From Stenotrophobium rhamnosiphilum (GTDB taxonomy: Bacteria; Pseudomonadota; Gammaproteobacteria; Nevskiales; Nevskiaceae), in assembly GCF_003052265.1 (NCBI RefSeq), contig NZ_QANS01000002.1, positions 310,001 through 374,000 on the forward strand: DNA of 64,000 nucleotides, written 5' to 3'. This document shows, in pieces, positions 26,998 through 36,403 of the stretch (within the stretch, counting starts at the first letter, position 1; each line of letters starts with the position of its first letter). A program made the translations under genes and the position numbers. The notes under the pieces are model-generated. The model saw nothing but the letters and a program-made list of their open reading frames with translations, did not search any database and had not been told where the DNA came from.

Positions 26998-27978
26998 GTG
27001 AATCCTGCTCAAAATACGGCTGGTATTTACACAGCCGATAGAAAAGTCCTGGCGAGGAATTCTCTAAAGGATAGTTTTGCCCGCTATCTCACTAAATCTG
27101 CTGCCGTCCTAGTACTGCTGCTACTGGGTGGCGTCATATTCGCCTTGATTGAAGGTTCTCTGCCTGCAATCAAGCAATACGGTTTTGGTTTTATCACCAC
27201 CGAACGTTGGAACCCGGTCACCGAAATCTTTGGCGCCAAAGCGCCGATTTACGGCACTGTGGTCACCTCACTCATTGCAATGCTGATTGCGGTACCTGTT
27301 GGTATCGGCATTGCTGTCTTCATCACCGAGTTGTGCCCGCGCTGGCTCAAGCAGCCCATCAGCACCGCGATTGAATTGCTGGCCGGTATTCCCAGCATCA
27401 TCTACGGCATATGGGGCCTGTTTATTCTTGCGCCGCTATTGCAGCGATACATTCAACCCGCACTCATCGCCACATTTGAAGGCGTGCCCGTGCTTGAAGG
27501 CTTGTTCTCTGGCCCTCCCTACGGCATCGGCATTCTGACTGCAGGTCTCATTCTCAGCATCATGGTGTTGCCATTCATCACATCGATTACACGCGATGTA
27601 TTTGAAACCGTGCCGCCCATGCTCAAAGAATCGGCCTACGGACTTGGATGCACCACGTGGGAAGTCGTTCGTCACGTTGTTCTGCCTTACACCCGCACCG
27701 GCGTTATCGGCGGCATGATGCTCGGCTTAGGTCGCGCTCTGGGTGAAACGATGGCGGTGACTTTTGTCATCGGCAACGCACACAAAATTGGCAGTTCACT
27801 ATTGGCGCCAGGCACCACCATCTCTGCCAGTATCGCCAACGAATTTACTGAAGCAGATGGCGAGCTCTACACCTCATCACTCATCGCCTTAGGTCTGATT
27901 CTGTTCGTCATCACCTTCATCGTATTGGCTGCCGCACGTTTGATGCTGCTGCGTCTTGATAAGAAGGCAGGAAAATAA
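26998..27978 (+). CDS. pstC: Phosphate ABC transporter permease PstC
   Basis: A 326-residue inner-membrane permease with about six helices, an N-terminal TM (~30-52) and the EAA-type loop [31 protein letters not shown]. It starts at GTG (26998) with GCGGAG upstream. The [13 protein letters not shown]-like periplasmic segment (here [20 protein letters not shown]) is typical of PstC. It forms the Pst channel with PstA. Confidence 0.96.
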   Translation: MNPAQNTAGIYTADRKVLARNSLKDSFARYLTKSAAVLVLLLLGGVIFALIEGSLPAIKQYGFGFITTERWNPVTEIFGAKAPIYGTVVTSLIAMLIAVPVGIGIAVFITELCPRWLKQPISTAIELLAGIPSIIYGIWGLFILAPLLQRYIQPALIATFEGVPVLEGLFSGPPYGIGILTAGLILSIMVLPFITSITRDVFETVPPMLKESAYGLGCTTWEVVRHVVLPYTRTGVIGGMMLGLGRALGETMAVTFVIGNAHKIGSSLLAPGTTISASIANEFTEADGELYTSSLIALGLILFVITFIVLAAARLMLLRLDKKAGK

Positions 27979-27980
27979 TC

Positions 27981-28841
27981 ATGAGCGCAACGCAAACCAG
28001 CAGTCGTTACAAACGTCGCAAGGTTTATCACTACCTTGCAATGGCACTGGCGTTCATTGCCACTGGCATGGGTTTATTGGCATTAGCTTGGATTCTCGGC
28101 ACGCTGCTGTGGAAAGGTTTTGGCAGCTTGTCTTGGGATGTCTTCTCGCAGATGACACCACCACCCGGCGAATCCGGTGGTCTGCTCAATGCCATTTACG
28201 GCAGCTTGGTTCAAACCATTCTCGCAACCCTCGTCGGCACGCCTATCGGCATTGCCGCAGGTACGTACATGGCTGAGTACGGTCGCAATACCAAACTCAC
28301 CACGACGGTGCGTTTCATCAACGACATTCTGCTCTCCGCACCTTCTATCGTTGTCGGCTTGTTCGTCTACGAAATCATGGTTGCGCCCATGGGCCACTTC
28401 TCGGCTTGGGCTGGCGTCGCTGCACTATCCATTTTGATCTTGCCAGTTGTCGTACGCACCACTGAAGACATGTTGTTGTTAGTGCCAGACTCTTTGCGCG
28501 AAGCTGCTTCTGCACTCGGCGCGCCACGCTACTTGGTCATCCGCAAGGTTTGCTACGGTGCTGCCAAAGCAGGCTTGATGACGGGCGTATTGCTGGCCGT
28601 TGCACGCATCAGCGGTGAAACCGCTCCGCTGCTGTTCACCTCACTGAACAACCAGTTCTGGAGCACCGACATGAATGCGCCGATGGCGAACTTGCCGGTT
28701 GTTATCTTCCAGTTTGCACTCTCACCGTATCCAGATTGGCAGAAGCTCGCCTGGGTCGGCGCACTCATTATTACGCTCACCGTGTTGACGCTAAATATTC
28801 TGGCGCGCACTTTGATTTCTACTCGCAAGCAGCAGAACTAA
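27981..28841 (+). CDS. pstA: Phosphate ABC transporter permease PstA
   Basis: A 286-residue permease with six predicted helices and the EAA loop [32 protein letters not shown]. The periplasmic [22 protein letters not shown] segment is a PstA hallmark. It starts 2 bp after the pstC stop. Confidence 0.96.
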   Translation: MSATQTSSRYKRRKVYHYLAMALAFIATGMGLLALAWILGTLLWKGFGSLSWDVFSQMTPPPGESGGLLNAIYGSLVQTILATLVGTPIGIAAGTYMAEYGRNTKLTTTVRFINDILLSAPSIVVGLFVYEIMVAPMGHFSAWAGVAALSILILPVVVRTTEDMLLLVPDSLREAASALGAPRYLVIRKVCYGAAKAGLMTGVLLAVARISGETAPLLFTSLNNQFWSTDMNAPMANLPVVIFQFALSPYPDWQKLAWVGALIITLTVLTLNILARTLISTRKQQN

Positions 28842-28853
28842 GACTCCATCGCC

Positions 28854-29702
28854 ATGGACACCTCAATGAAAGATCGTTCAAACATCCAGCTGCCCTCAAC
28901 GGCAGTACCTCCAGATGGCGGCAAGCATCCGCGAGGCATGGCGGATCTCAAGGAAAAAATTTCCGTCCGTGATCTCTGCTTCTATTACGGCGAATCGATG
29001 GCGCTGAAGCACATCAGCCTGCCGATTTACGAGAAGACCGTCACTGCATTCATTGGGCCATCCGGCTGCGGCAAATCAACGCTGCTGCGAACGCTCAACC
29101 GCATGTATGACTTGTATCCCAAGCAGCGCGCCAGTGGCGAAGTATTGCTCGATGGACACAACATTCTTGCCGGCGGCCAGGATCTCAACCTCCTGCGCGC
29201 ACGCATCGGCATGGTGTTCCAGAAGCCAACGCCATTCCCTATGTCGATCTACGAGAACATTGCGTTCGGCATTCGCCTGTACGAAAAAATCTCGCGCGCC
29301 GAAATGGATGAGCGCGTAGAAGACGCACTCAAGCGCACTGCCCTGTGGGATGAAGTTAAAGACAAACTCCACAGCAGCGGCATGAGCCTCTCTGGTGGTC
29401 AGCAGCAACGTCTCTGCATCGCTCGCACAATTGCTGTGCGCCCGCAGGTGATCTTGCTCGACGAACCAACGTCAGCACTCGATCCAATCTCCACCGCAAA
29501 GATCGAAGAACTGATTTATCAGCTCAAAGCCGACTACACGATCGTCATCGTCACCCACAACATGCAACAGGCCGCACGCGTCGCCGACTTCACCGCCTTT
29601 ATGTACCTCGGCGAGCTGGGCGAATACGGCAGCACGGATCAGATCTTCACCAAGCCGAAAGAGAAGCGCACGGAAGATTACATCACCGGACGTTTCGGCT
29701 AG
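28854..29702 (+). CDS. pstB: Phosphate ABC transporter ATPase PstB
   Basis: A 282-residue ABC ATPase with Walker [11 protein letters not shown]-loop [20 protein letters not shown] (typical of PstB), signature [14 protein letters not shown], Walker [14 protein letters not shown] and switch His in VTHNM. A ~30-residue N-terminal extension precedes the ATPase core. The true start could be the ATG four codons downstream; neither has a strong ribosome site. Confidence 0.97.
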   Translation: MDTSMKDRSNIQLPSTAVPPDGGKHPRGMADLKEKISVRDLCFYYGESMALKHISLPIYEKTVTAFIGPSGCGKSTLLRTLNRMYDLYPKQRASGEVLLDGHNILAGGQDLNLLRARIGMVFQKPTPFPMSIYENIAFGIRLYEKISRAEMDERVEDALKRTALWDEVKDKLHSSGMSLSGGQQQRLCIARTIAVRPQVILLDEPTSALDPISTAKIEELIYQLKADYTIVIVTHNMQQAARVADFTAFMYLGELGEYGSTDQIFTKPKEKRTEDYITGRFG

Positions 29703-29717
29703 TTCAGCCTCTGCTTC

Positions 29718-29755
29718 AAACAAAAAGCCCGCACATTGTTGCGGGCTTTTTGTTT
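29718..29755 (+). terminator. Terminator of pstSCAB
   Basis: A 16-bp stem built on AAGCCCGCA / TGCGGGCTT with A- and T-rich ends and a 6-nt loop; the T-run follows GGGC. Confidence 0.9.
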
Positions 29756-29763
29756 ATGAACGA

Positions 29764-29847
29764 CGTAGGCTGGGTTGCTGCGAAGCCAAACCCAGTGCTT
29801 GCCAGTCGAGTTATGCTGGGTTTCGCTGCGCTTTAACCCAGCCTACG
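29764..29847. repeat. 84-bp palindromic intergenic repeat (CGTAGGCTGGGTT type)
   Basis: Outer arms CGTAGGCTGGGTT and AACCCAGCCTACG are perfect inverted copies. Inner arms AACCCAG (29789-29795) and CTGGGTT (29816-29822) nest within. I recall this as a type of palindrome that recurs between genes in proteobacteria. It lies immediately upstream of the unrecognised gene at 29894. Confidence 0.75.
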
Positions 29848-29893
29848 GGCTGTGTTCCATCCAATTGTTGTTAAGCCATAAGGCCTATTGCCC

Positions 29894-30406
29894 ATGGGAA
29901 TGACACCAGAACAATTCTTTGAATCCTTCGTAGTAGGGAACCTAGAAGATTGCATCGATCAACCAGGCGACATTCGCAGGGCATTCAATGCATCCGTCTC
30001 CGCCTCGCATCTAGCGGACCATTATTTCCTGCATAGCCAACGGCATCAGCCGGATCTTGTTGCCCCATTCAGTGATATCGGAAAATTTGTCGAACACCTA
30101 TCAACAGAAACTGCTGGTGCATTCAGAGACGTCCGCAGCATCTCTAATGTCTATAAGCACCTGTACACAGATAAGGGAAATCTTGCTCAGTATTCATCAG
30201 TCAATTCTTGTGGCTCTATCGACGCCATAACTCTGAAGAACGACGAAGAATTACAGGGTCCAGAAGAAGACTATGTTGAAGGAAATAACGGTGAAGCACT
30301 TCGACGAGTGATAGTCACACTAAAGGACGGATCACGGAAAGAAGTCCTTGCCGCGCTAGAGTCAGTGACTGAGTACTTTCGAGCGTTGCTCTATGCAAAG
30401 ACATAA
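29894..30406 (+). CDS. Unrecognised protein, possibly HEPN-like
   Basis: A 170-residue soluble, mainly helical protein I cannot assign. The ATG at 29894 has AAGG about 10 bases upstream; TTG 29888 and ATG 29900 are alternatives. The middle has AFRDVRSISNVYKHLY (residues ~77-91), resembling the Arg...Asn-x-x-Lys-His helix of HEPN-type domains found in toxins and RNases, though the R-to-H spacing is longer than the usual RX4-6H. The C-terminal third looks like a small beta/helix unit (RRVIVTLKDGSRKEVLAALE). It stands alone between pstB and phoR, is more AT-rich than its neighbours and is bracketed by two palindromic repeats, which suggests a transferred cargo gene. Confidence 0.65.
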   Translation: MGMTPEQFFESFVVGNLEDCIDQPGDIRRAFNASVSASHLADHYFLHSQRHQPDLVAPFSDIGKFVEHLSTETAGAFRDVRSISNVYKHLYTDKGNLAQYSSVNSCGSIDAITLKNDEELQGPEEDYVEGNNGEALRRVIVTLKDGSRKEVLAALESVTEYFRALLYAKT

Positions 30407-30421
30407 ACAGCGCAAGCAAAC

Positions 30422-30495
30422 GTAGGGCGGGTTAGCGAAGCGTAACCCGCCGTTCTGTCCCATAAATAAGAAAGGCGGGTCTTGACCCGCCCTAC
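30422..30495. repeat. Palindromic intergenic repeat (GTAGGGCGGGTT type)
   Basis: GTAGGGCGGGTT (30422-30433) is matched by GACCCGCCCTAC (30484-30495), with nested AACCCGCC / GGCGGGT. It belongs to a different family from the repeat at 29764. It lies just after the 29894 gene and downstream of phoR. Confidence 0.75.
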
Positions 30496-30516
30496 TATTA
30501 AGCGTTGCAGAACGAA

Positions 30517-31902
30517 TTACTTCTGCATCACCGGCGCAGCTTCGGTCAACACACGAACGCGTTCACCGGGGAAGTAGCAGCTGAACGTGGAGCCCACGCC
30601 GAGTTCGCTATCAATCTGTAGCTGAGCCTGGTGTGATTCCAGCGCGTGTTTGACGATCGACAGGCCCAAGCCTGTGCCACCACTAGCGCGTGAGCGGCCG
30701 ACGTCGGCGCGGTAGAAGCGTTCGGTGAGGCGTGGCAGATCTTTGGCGGCGATGCCGATGCCGGTGTCGGCAACTGCGAAGCGCGCTTGCTCGCCATCAC
30801 GCTCCCACGACACGCGGATCACGCCGCCTGGTGCGGTGTAGCGCACGGCGTTGGAAACAAGATTGGTGAAGATGCTAAGCACTTCGGTTTCGCCACCCAG
30901 CAGACAGAGATCAGGCTGGATGCGTGCTTCGAACGTGTGATTGCCTTGCGACATTGCTTTCACTTCATCAATCACGCGCCGTAGCAGCGAGGGCACGTCG
31001 AGCAAATCTTGCAGCGTCTGGCCATGTGCATGCGCTTCGAGTCGCGCCAGTTTGAGCATGTCGTTCACTAACGATTCCATGCGCACAGTCTGGTTCTTCA
31101 TTTCCATCAACGGCGCGCGCCATTCGGACAATGGATTCTTGCCCTGCGCTTCTGGCTCCAGCATATCGAGATAGCCGCGCAGCACAGTCAGTGGCGTGCG
31201 CAGCTCATGCGATGCATTAGAAACAAAATCACGCCGCGCGGTTTCCAGTCGTTTAATTTCAGAGACGTCACGCACGATAAGCAGACGCTGATTGTTGCCG
31301 TAAGGAATGATCTGCAAGGACAGCGTGCGATCACGCGTGAGCGGTGATGGCGCTTCTATTTCGCCATCGTAAGTATCCGACGCAACGTATTCAGCAAATT
31401 CCGGATAGCGAATAAGATTGACGATGCGCAGACTAATGTCTTGCGGGCTACGTAAACCCAACAAGGTTTGCGCGGCAAGGTTGAACCACATGATTTCGCC
31501 ACGCTCGCTCAGCACTACCGCGCCGTCGGGCAAAGCCTCAGTCGATGAACGAAATTCCGCGAGCATCGCGGTTAAACGTTTTTTCTTTTTGCGATTGCGG
31601 CGTTGGTTGTCCTGCAAGCGATAAAAGATATCGCCCCAGATTCCAGAGGGCTCAGGCAATTCGTAACGTTTGGGTTGATACACCCACGCTTGCAGCTTGG
31701 AGAGACGGCGCACATAAACCACCAGATACAGCGCCAGCACAACACCGATACCAAGGAAGCCATAACCCAGCCAATGGCCGAAGATGCCACCGACAATACA
31801 GGACAGCACAATGCGAACCGCCTCACTGCGCCACGAATTGGGCAGCGGCAATGGCTCTGGTTTGGGCTTGTTAGACGCGGGGTCGAACGGCGAAAAACTC
31901 AT
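30517..31902 (-). CDS. phoR: Phosphate regulon sensor histidine kinase PhoR
   Basis: A 461-residue kinase. Two membrane segments lie near residues 30-65 with almost no periplasmic loop, as in PhoR, then a linker, a PAS domain (~120-205, VVLSERGEIMWFNLAAQTLLG) and the phosphoacceptor His232 in FVSNASHELRTPLTVL. The ATP-binding domain has the N box, DTGIGI and GTGLGLSIVKH. The start is backed by AGGGGG. It follows phoB by 42 bp and responds to phosphate through Pst/PhoU. Confidence 0.95.
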   Translation of the reverse strand: MSFSPFDPASNKPKPEPLPLPNSWRSEAVRIVLSCIVGGIFGHWLGYGFLGIGVVLALYLVVYVRRLSKLQAWVYQPKRYELPEPSGIWGDIFYRLQDNQRRNRKKKKRLTAMLAEFRSSTEALPDGAVVLSERGEIMWFNLAAQTLLGLRSPQDISLRIVNLIRYPEFAEYVASDTYDGEIEAPSPLTRDRTLSLQIIPYGNNQRLLIVRDVSEIKRLETARRDFVSNASHELRTPLTVLRGYLDMLEPEAQGKNPLSEWRAPLMEMKNQTVRMESLVNDMLKLARLEAHAHGQTLQDLLDVPSLLRRVIDEVKAMSQGNHTFEARIQPDLCLLGGETEVLSIFTNLVSNAVRYTAPGGVIRVSWERDGEQARFAVADTGIGIAAKDLPRLTERFYRADVGRSRASGGTGLGLSIVKHALESHQAQLQIDSELGVGSTFSCYFPGERVRVLTEAAPVMQK

Positions 31903-31944
31903 CGGTCCCCCTTATCAATCTAACTGGTGTTAAGCAGCGCGCGA

Positions 31945-32643
31945 TTACGCGCGTTCTGAAAAACGATAGCCGGTGCCACGCACCGTCTGGATCATGTGGT
32001 CGAAACCATGTGGCTCCAGCGCTTTGCGCAGACGACGAATGTGTACGTCGACCGTGCGCTCTTCAACATAAACGCTTTGACCCCAGACGCGATCCAGCAC
32101 CTGCTCGCGCGTGTAGACACGCTCAGGATGGCTGACAAAGAAATGTAACAAGCGATATTCCGTCGGGCCGAGATGCACAGGCGAGCCTTTGGCAGTGACG
32201 CGCTGGCTCGCAACGTCCACTTCAAGACCATCCACCGACAGCTTCTCTTCTTCCCCACCCGGCTGAGCGCGACGGATGACGGCTGAAATGCGTGCGATCA
32301 GTTCTGGGAAGGAAAATGGTTTCGAGACGTAATCATCGCAACCGGTATTCAGACCGCGCACCTTGTCTTCTTCTTCAGCGCGTGCGGTGACCATGATCAC
32401 CGGAATGTCTTTGGTCGTCGCAGCCGATTTCAATTCACGGGTGAGTTCAACGCCAGAGATGCCGGGCATCATCCAATCCATCAGGATCAGGTCCGGACGC
32501 TCTTCCGCGAGTCGCAAGCGCGCCTCTTGGGCGTTGCCCGCTTCGATGACGCGGAACTCAGCGCGAGTCAGCGCAAAGCGAATCATCTCGCGAATCGCGC
32601 TTTCGTCTTCAACAACGAGAATCAGTTTATTGCTCATGCTCAT
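31945..32643 (-). CDS. phoB: Phosphate regulon response regulator PhoB
   Basis: A 232-residue OmpR-type regulator with phosphoacceptor Asp56 in [13 protein letters not shown], Lys in VSKPFSF, and a winged helix with [26 protein letters not shown] and the DNA-contact region [17 protein letters not shown] typical of PhoB. The first of two closely spaced ATGs is chosen; the second lies two codons later. A candidate Pho-box array upstream suggests autoregulation. Confidence 0.96.
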   Translation of the reverse strand: MSMSNKLILVVEDESAIREMIRFALTRAEFRVIEAGNAQEARLRLAEERPDLILMDWMMPGISGVELTRELKSAATTKDIPVIMVTARAEEEDKVRGLNTGCDDYVSKPFSFPELIARISAVIRRAQPGGEEEKLSVDGLEVDVASQRVTAKGSPVHLGPTEYRLLHFFVSHPERVYTREQVLDRVWGQSVYVEERTVDVHIRRLRKALEPHGFDHMIQTVRGTGYRFSERA

Positions 32644-32672
32644 AAATTCTGTAGGTCTTCCTTGTTCAGAAT

Positions 32673-32701
32673 ATGACGAGCGTGTGAAGGATTCGTTACA
32701 A
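32673..32701 (-). promoter_or_regulatory. Pho-box array upstream of phoB
   Basis: On the minus strand three 11-bp units run in phase: TTGTAACGAAT, CCTTCACACGC, TCGTCATATTC. The middle half-site CCTTCAC is identical to that of the pit Pho box. The array ends 29 bp before the phoB start and overlaps the 3' end of the preceding gene by 6 bp. Confidence 0.55.
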
Positions 32702-33814
32702 GCGGCGCAAAATCACGCTGCCAGCCGAATATCCTGCACCAAAGGCGCATAAAACGCCGATGTCGCCTGTCTTGAGATCTTCATGATGCTTATGAAATGC
32801 AATGACCGAACCGGCTGAACTGGTATTGGCGTACTCATTCAGAATCACCGGCGCTTCTTTCTCGTCCGGCTCGCGGCCGAGCACTTTGCGCGAAATGAAC
32901 TGGTTCATCGACAAATTGGCCTGATGCAGCCAGAAACGGCTGACGCCGCTGGGCTCGATGCCCAGATCGCCCAAATGGCTGGTGATCTGCTCAGAGACCA
33001 TCGGCACCACTTCTTTAAACACCTTGCGGCCTTCCTGGTTAAACAGCACATCGTTCCACTCGCGTGGCGGCTGTTCGCTGGCATTGAGGAAGCCAAAGTT
33101 GTTACGGATATTGTTGGAATACGAGGTCTGCAGGCGCGTGCCGAGGATTTCGAAACCGCCGTTGACGGCGTTTTCCAGCGGCTCAATCAACACCGCCGTC
33201 GCTGCATCACCAAAGATGAAGTGGCAATCACGATTACGGAAGTTGAGATGTCCGCTGCAAATCTCTGGACAGACCACTAATACTGCACGGGCATTGCCGT
33301 TGCGCACGGAATCCACAGCGGCCTGAATACCAAACGTTGCCGAGGCGCAGGCGACGTTCATGTCATAAGCAAAACCTTTAATGCCGAGATAGTGCTGCAA
33401 CTCAACGGCAATCGCAGGATACGGACGGGCCAGATTGGAGCAAGCCACAATGACGGCATCGACATCTTCAGGCTTGCGCCCTGCACGCTCCAGCGCCTGA
33501 CGTGCTGCAGCCATGCCCATTTCGGCAAGAATCGATGGCTCATCATTGCCACGGCGCGGAATCTGCGGACGCATCACTTCCGGATCGAGAATGCCGGACT
33601 TGTTGACGACAAAACGCGAGTGAATGCCGGAGGCCTTCACAATGAACTCGCTCGAGGAGTGCGCCAGCGGCTGCACGGTGCCTGCCGCAATCGCATCAGC
33701 GTTGCGAGCGTTGAAGTTATCAACGTACTGATTGAAAGCCACGACCAGTTCGTCGTTGCTGATGGATTCTGCCGGGGTGAACAGGCCGGAACCTGTAATG
33801 GCGACGCGCTTCAT
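32696..33814 (-). CDS. KAS III-like beta-ketoacyl-ACP synthase (PA3286 type)
   Basis: A 372-residue thiolase-fold condensing enzyme with nucleophile Cys156 in [13 protein letters not shown], His in [14 protein letters not shown] and Asn in [16 protein letters not shown]. Length and the long N-terminal insert ([19 protein letters not shown]...) match Pseudomonas PA3286, the beta-ketodecanoyl-ACP synthase that condenses octanoyl-CoA with malonyl-ACP and so shunts beta-oxidation products into fatty acid synthesis. AGGA precedes the ATG. It lies directly upstream of phoBR on the same strand. Confidence 0.88.
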   Translation of the reverse strand: MKRVAITGSGLFTPAESISNDELVVAFNQYVDNFNARNADAIAAGTVQPLAHSSSEFIVKASGIHSRFVVNKSGILDPEVMRPQIPRRGNDEPSILAEMGMAAARQALERAGRKPEDVDAVIVACSNLARPYPAIAVELQHYLGIKGFAYDMNVACASATFGIQAAVDSVRNGNARAVLVVCPEICSGHLNFRNRDCHFIFGDAATAVLIEPLENAVNGGFEILGTRLQTSYSNNIRNNFGFLNASEQPPREWNDVLFNQEGRKVFKEVVPMVSEQITSHLGDLGIEPSGVSRFWLHQANLSMNQFISRKVLGREPDEKEAPVILNEYANTSSAGSVIAFHKHHEDLKTGDIGVLCAFGAGYSAGSVILRRL

Positions 33815-33856
33815 GGATGCCGTCCTAATTATTCTGTAAGTCGTAATGGCTTGATT

Positions 33857-35272
33857 TTAACCGACCGCAGGCCAGCCGGCCCGCAAAATCGCTTCCCTGA
33901 GGGTTTCGCGGGTTTCTGGCTCGTGTCGCAGCGTTAAATGCGAACCGTAATACCAGTTAACACGCACATCCCAGTGTTTGGCGAGGGCCAGCGCGTGCCG
34001 TGGCAGCGCAATGCGATCACCCGATGCTGCAAAAACCAACAAGCGCTCTTTATCCAATAAAGGCGGCTTGCTCAAAGGCGACACCAAGCTCAAGGCCTGA
34101 CGGTAACGCTCTTCGTCCAGACCCTGCGCGCTGAAGTAACGCAAATACGGCGGCGGCATAAAGCGCCACACGCTGGCGGCAAAGTCGGTGACGGGAATAC
34201 CGGCAACGACAAAGTCCAAACCGGGTTCATAGTTCGCTAAAAGGCTGGCGTTGTACCCACCCAAACTGATGCCGAGCACACCGATTCGCGCATCGGGTTC
34301 TTGTTCGCGAATCCACGCGACAGTGCGGCGCAGATCCCACAGCGATTGGGCTTCCGCGTAAATCAGATCCAGCAAATTACCGTCGAGAAAATGATCGCCC
34401 GAGCGTGCGCCGATACGACGCGCGCCGTGCAGTGGCAACACCGGCTGCACAACATTGAGCCCAAGGCTCTGATGCAACCAGTTGGGGTGAAACAAACCAA
34501 AATCCGTCCACGGCATGCCCATGCGATAACCATGCACGCACAGCAGCCAAGGACGCGAAACACCGGCGTGACGCATCACGCGCACAACGGCTTGGTTGTT
34601 AGTGGTGTGGCGTTTCCATAGCGCCGCACCAGGCAAAGCGTCGTCTGGCAAAAAGCCGCTTTCCCAACGCAGTTCTTCGTAGTCGTGGCCGAAGATGCGT
34701 TTCTTTTCGATGCCGACATTGGTCGGCGCGGGCGGCGCTTGATGGAAGCTGGAGGCATCTTTATCCCAGCCCTGCGCTTTGATGATGGCTTCGAGCTTGA
34801 AGGTGTCTTCGCACATCAGCGCAGCGGAATCGCCGACTGGCGCTTTAACGCCTGCAACGAAGTAACCCAACATGGCTTCATCGAGACCGGCTTTGGCATC
34901 CATCTCCAAAGACATCTCAGGCAGTGGCGCATCCGGATGGACCGACTCGGATAAAAGTCCAACACGACCCGCCACCAAAAATGAACCAACGCAGCCAATG
35001 AAACAGACGAACGCTGTTCCAACATTGCCCATCAAAAACAGGATCACCGCGAACGTTGCTCCGACGACGCTGGCCAATGCCATGTAAGCCGTGATGCGTG
35101 GGTCACCCGGCATTAGCAGCAAGGCGATGCCCGTTGCCAGCAATACGCTGCCCGGTAGCAATGCCCACAACAACCATTGACCATCATTGCGCGCGAGCAG
35201 CCAGTAAAGGCCGACCGCGATAGGAATCCAGCTGAGAATTTCCCAGCGCTTGGGTTGTGGCATTTGCGTCAT
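33857..35272 (-). CDS. Membrane-anchored alpha/beta hydrolase
   Basis: A 471-residue protein. Residues ~10-105 form about four hydrophobic helices. The rest is an alpha/beta-hydrolase domain with oxyanion-loop HGYRMG (~247-252) and nucleophile Ser336 in GISLGGYN; catalytic Asp and His would be in the region after ~400 (AASGDRI; YGSHLTL). The substrate is unknown; the neighbouring KAS III-like gene hints at lipid metabolism. Confidence 0.8.
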   Translation of the reverse strand: MTQMPQPKRWEILSWIPIAVGLYWLLARNDGQWLLWALLPGSVLLATGIALLLMPGDPRITAYMALASVVGATFAVILFLMGNVGTAFVCFIGCVGSFLVAGRVGLLSESVHPDAPLPEMSLEMDAKAGLDEAMLGYFVAGVKAPVGDSAALMCEDTFKLEAIIKAQGWDKDASSFHQAPPAPTNVGIEKKRIFGHDYEELRWESGFLPDDALPGAALWKRHTTNNQAVVRVMRHAGVSRPWLLCVHGYRMGMPWTDFGLFHPNWLHQSLGLNVVQPVLPLHGARRIGARSGDHFLDGNLLDLIYAEAQSLWDLRRTVAWIREQEPDARIGVLGISLGGYNASLLANYEPGLDFVVAGIPVTDFAASVWRFMPPPYLRYFSAQGLDEERYRQALSLVSPLSKPPLLDKERLLVFAASGDRIALPRHALALAKHWDVRVNWYYGSHLTLRHEPETRETLREAILRAGWPAVG

Positions 35273-35294
35273 GGTGTTTCCAAACTAATTGCTT

Positions 35295-35591
35295 TTAGGT
35301 GCTCAGCAAACGCCAGAACGTCATCGTTATAACAACGGCGCCCACGCCCAGTAAGAGTTGTGTTGGCCATACCCAACGGTTGTTGCGCCGCATGGGGATA
35401 AACGCAGCGAGCCCAAGCAGGCCCAGCGTTGTAAACAAGCCGACCAGCTTCACCAACAGCGGCAATTGCTCACGCAGTTCTGGCGCACTGTCGATATAGA
35501 TGTAATACAGAAAACAGACAACGCCCATAACCAGCGCCATAACCCCACCAAACAGCATCAGCGCAACGGTCCACCAACGAAGAAATGTCAT
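35295..35591 (-). CDS. Small membrane protein of unknown function
   Basis: A 98-residue protein with three predicted helices (~8-32, ~46-66, ~74-94), not recognised. Its start overlaps the stop of the next upstream gene by 4 bp and it ends 22 bp before the membrane hydrolase, so the three are probably one transcript. Confidence 0.7.
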   Translation of the reverse strand: MTFLRWWTVALMLFGGVMALVMGVVCFLYYIYIDSAPELREQLPLLVKLVGLFTTLGLLGLAAFIPMRRNNRWVWPTQLLLGVGAVVITMTFWRLLST

Positions 35592-35854
35592 TTTTTACGC
35601 TTCAGTAATCGGACTACGGGAAAGAGTTCGCGAGTAACGGCAGGAGACTTGAAGCCACTCTTGAGCAACAAAGAAACAAAACCGCGGACGATACGATCGC
35701 GGTTCGAGAAAACGCTGTCGACCATCGGTACGCGAACATCGTTTAGAACCGTAATAGCGTCATCTGGTTCATTGCCGAAATTGAATTTAACGGTGAGGTT
35801 TACATCCAACGGTTCTTTCGGGCCTTTCTTACGGGACGAGCTTTTTTCCTGCAT
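35588..35854 (-). CDS. Hypothetical small basic protein
   Basis: An 88-residue protein (MQEKSSSRKKGPKEP...) with a lysine/arginine-rich N-terminus and C-terminus (VVRLLKRKK). Not recognised. The ATG at 35854 has AAAGG 7 bases upstream; an in-frame ATG at 35881 would add nine residues and leave only 6 bp to the divergent hydrolase gene. It overlaps the following membrane protein by 4 bp. Confidence 0.6.
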   Translation of the reverse strand: MQEKSSSRKKGPKEPLDVNLTVKFNFGNEPDDAITVLNDVRVPMVDSVFSNRDRIVRGFVSLLLKSGFKSPAVTRELFPVVRLLKRKK

Positions 35855-35887
35855 CTTGTCGCCTTTGGTTTTGGCTATCATGACTGG

Positions 35888-36403
35888 ATGAACCTCGTCG
35901 AAAATCTCGTCGTATTTGCCCACGGAAAAGAAAGCGGGCCTTGGGGCACTAAGATTACCCACTTGGCCGAGACCGCACGCGGACGCGGCTTTGAGGTGAT
36001 GAGTCCAGATTATAGTCACACCCACGATCCTAGGGAGCGTGTAGCGCAATTACTGGCGCTGGCACCTACAGCAAAGCGTTTGGTCTTGGTGGGTTCCAGT
36101 ATGGGCGGCTATGTTTCGGCTCAGGCCTGTGCCACGCTCAAACCGCAGGCACTGTTTTTGATGGCCCCGGCTTTGTATTTCACGGGTTGGGATGAAGAGC
36201 CTCAGGGCGTGCCGGCACTTTGCAGCGTGGTCCATGGCTGGCATGACGATATTGTGCCGATGGAGCGTGGTTTACGTTTCGCAAAGTCAAATCATGCGAC
36301 GCTACATGTATTGAATTCGGATCACGGCCTTAACGATCAGCTTGCAGCGCTCGCGCTTTTATTCGGCGATTTTCTTGACCAAGTCAAAACAGAAATCTTG
36401 TGA
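35888..36403 (+). CDS. Small alpha/beta-fold hydrolase
   Basis: A 171-residue hydrolase of the dienelactone-hydrolase/YdeN-like size class, with N-terminal FAHGKESGPWGTK, nucleophile Ser71 in VGSSMGGYVSA, acid Asp in HGWHDDIVP and His in NSDHGLND. No signal peptide. It ends in a GTGA overlap with the DUF3293 gene. Esterase-type activity is expected; the substrate is unknown. Confidence 0.85.
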   Translation: MNLVENLVVFAHGKESGPWGTKITHLAETARGRGFEVMSPDYSHTHDPRERVAQLLALAPTAKRLVLVGSSMGGYVSAQACATLKPQALFLMAPALYFTGWDEEPQGVPALCSVVHGWHDDIVPMERGLRFAKSNHATLHVLNSDHGLNDQLAALALLFGDFLDQVKTEIL

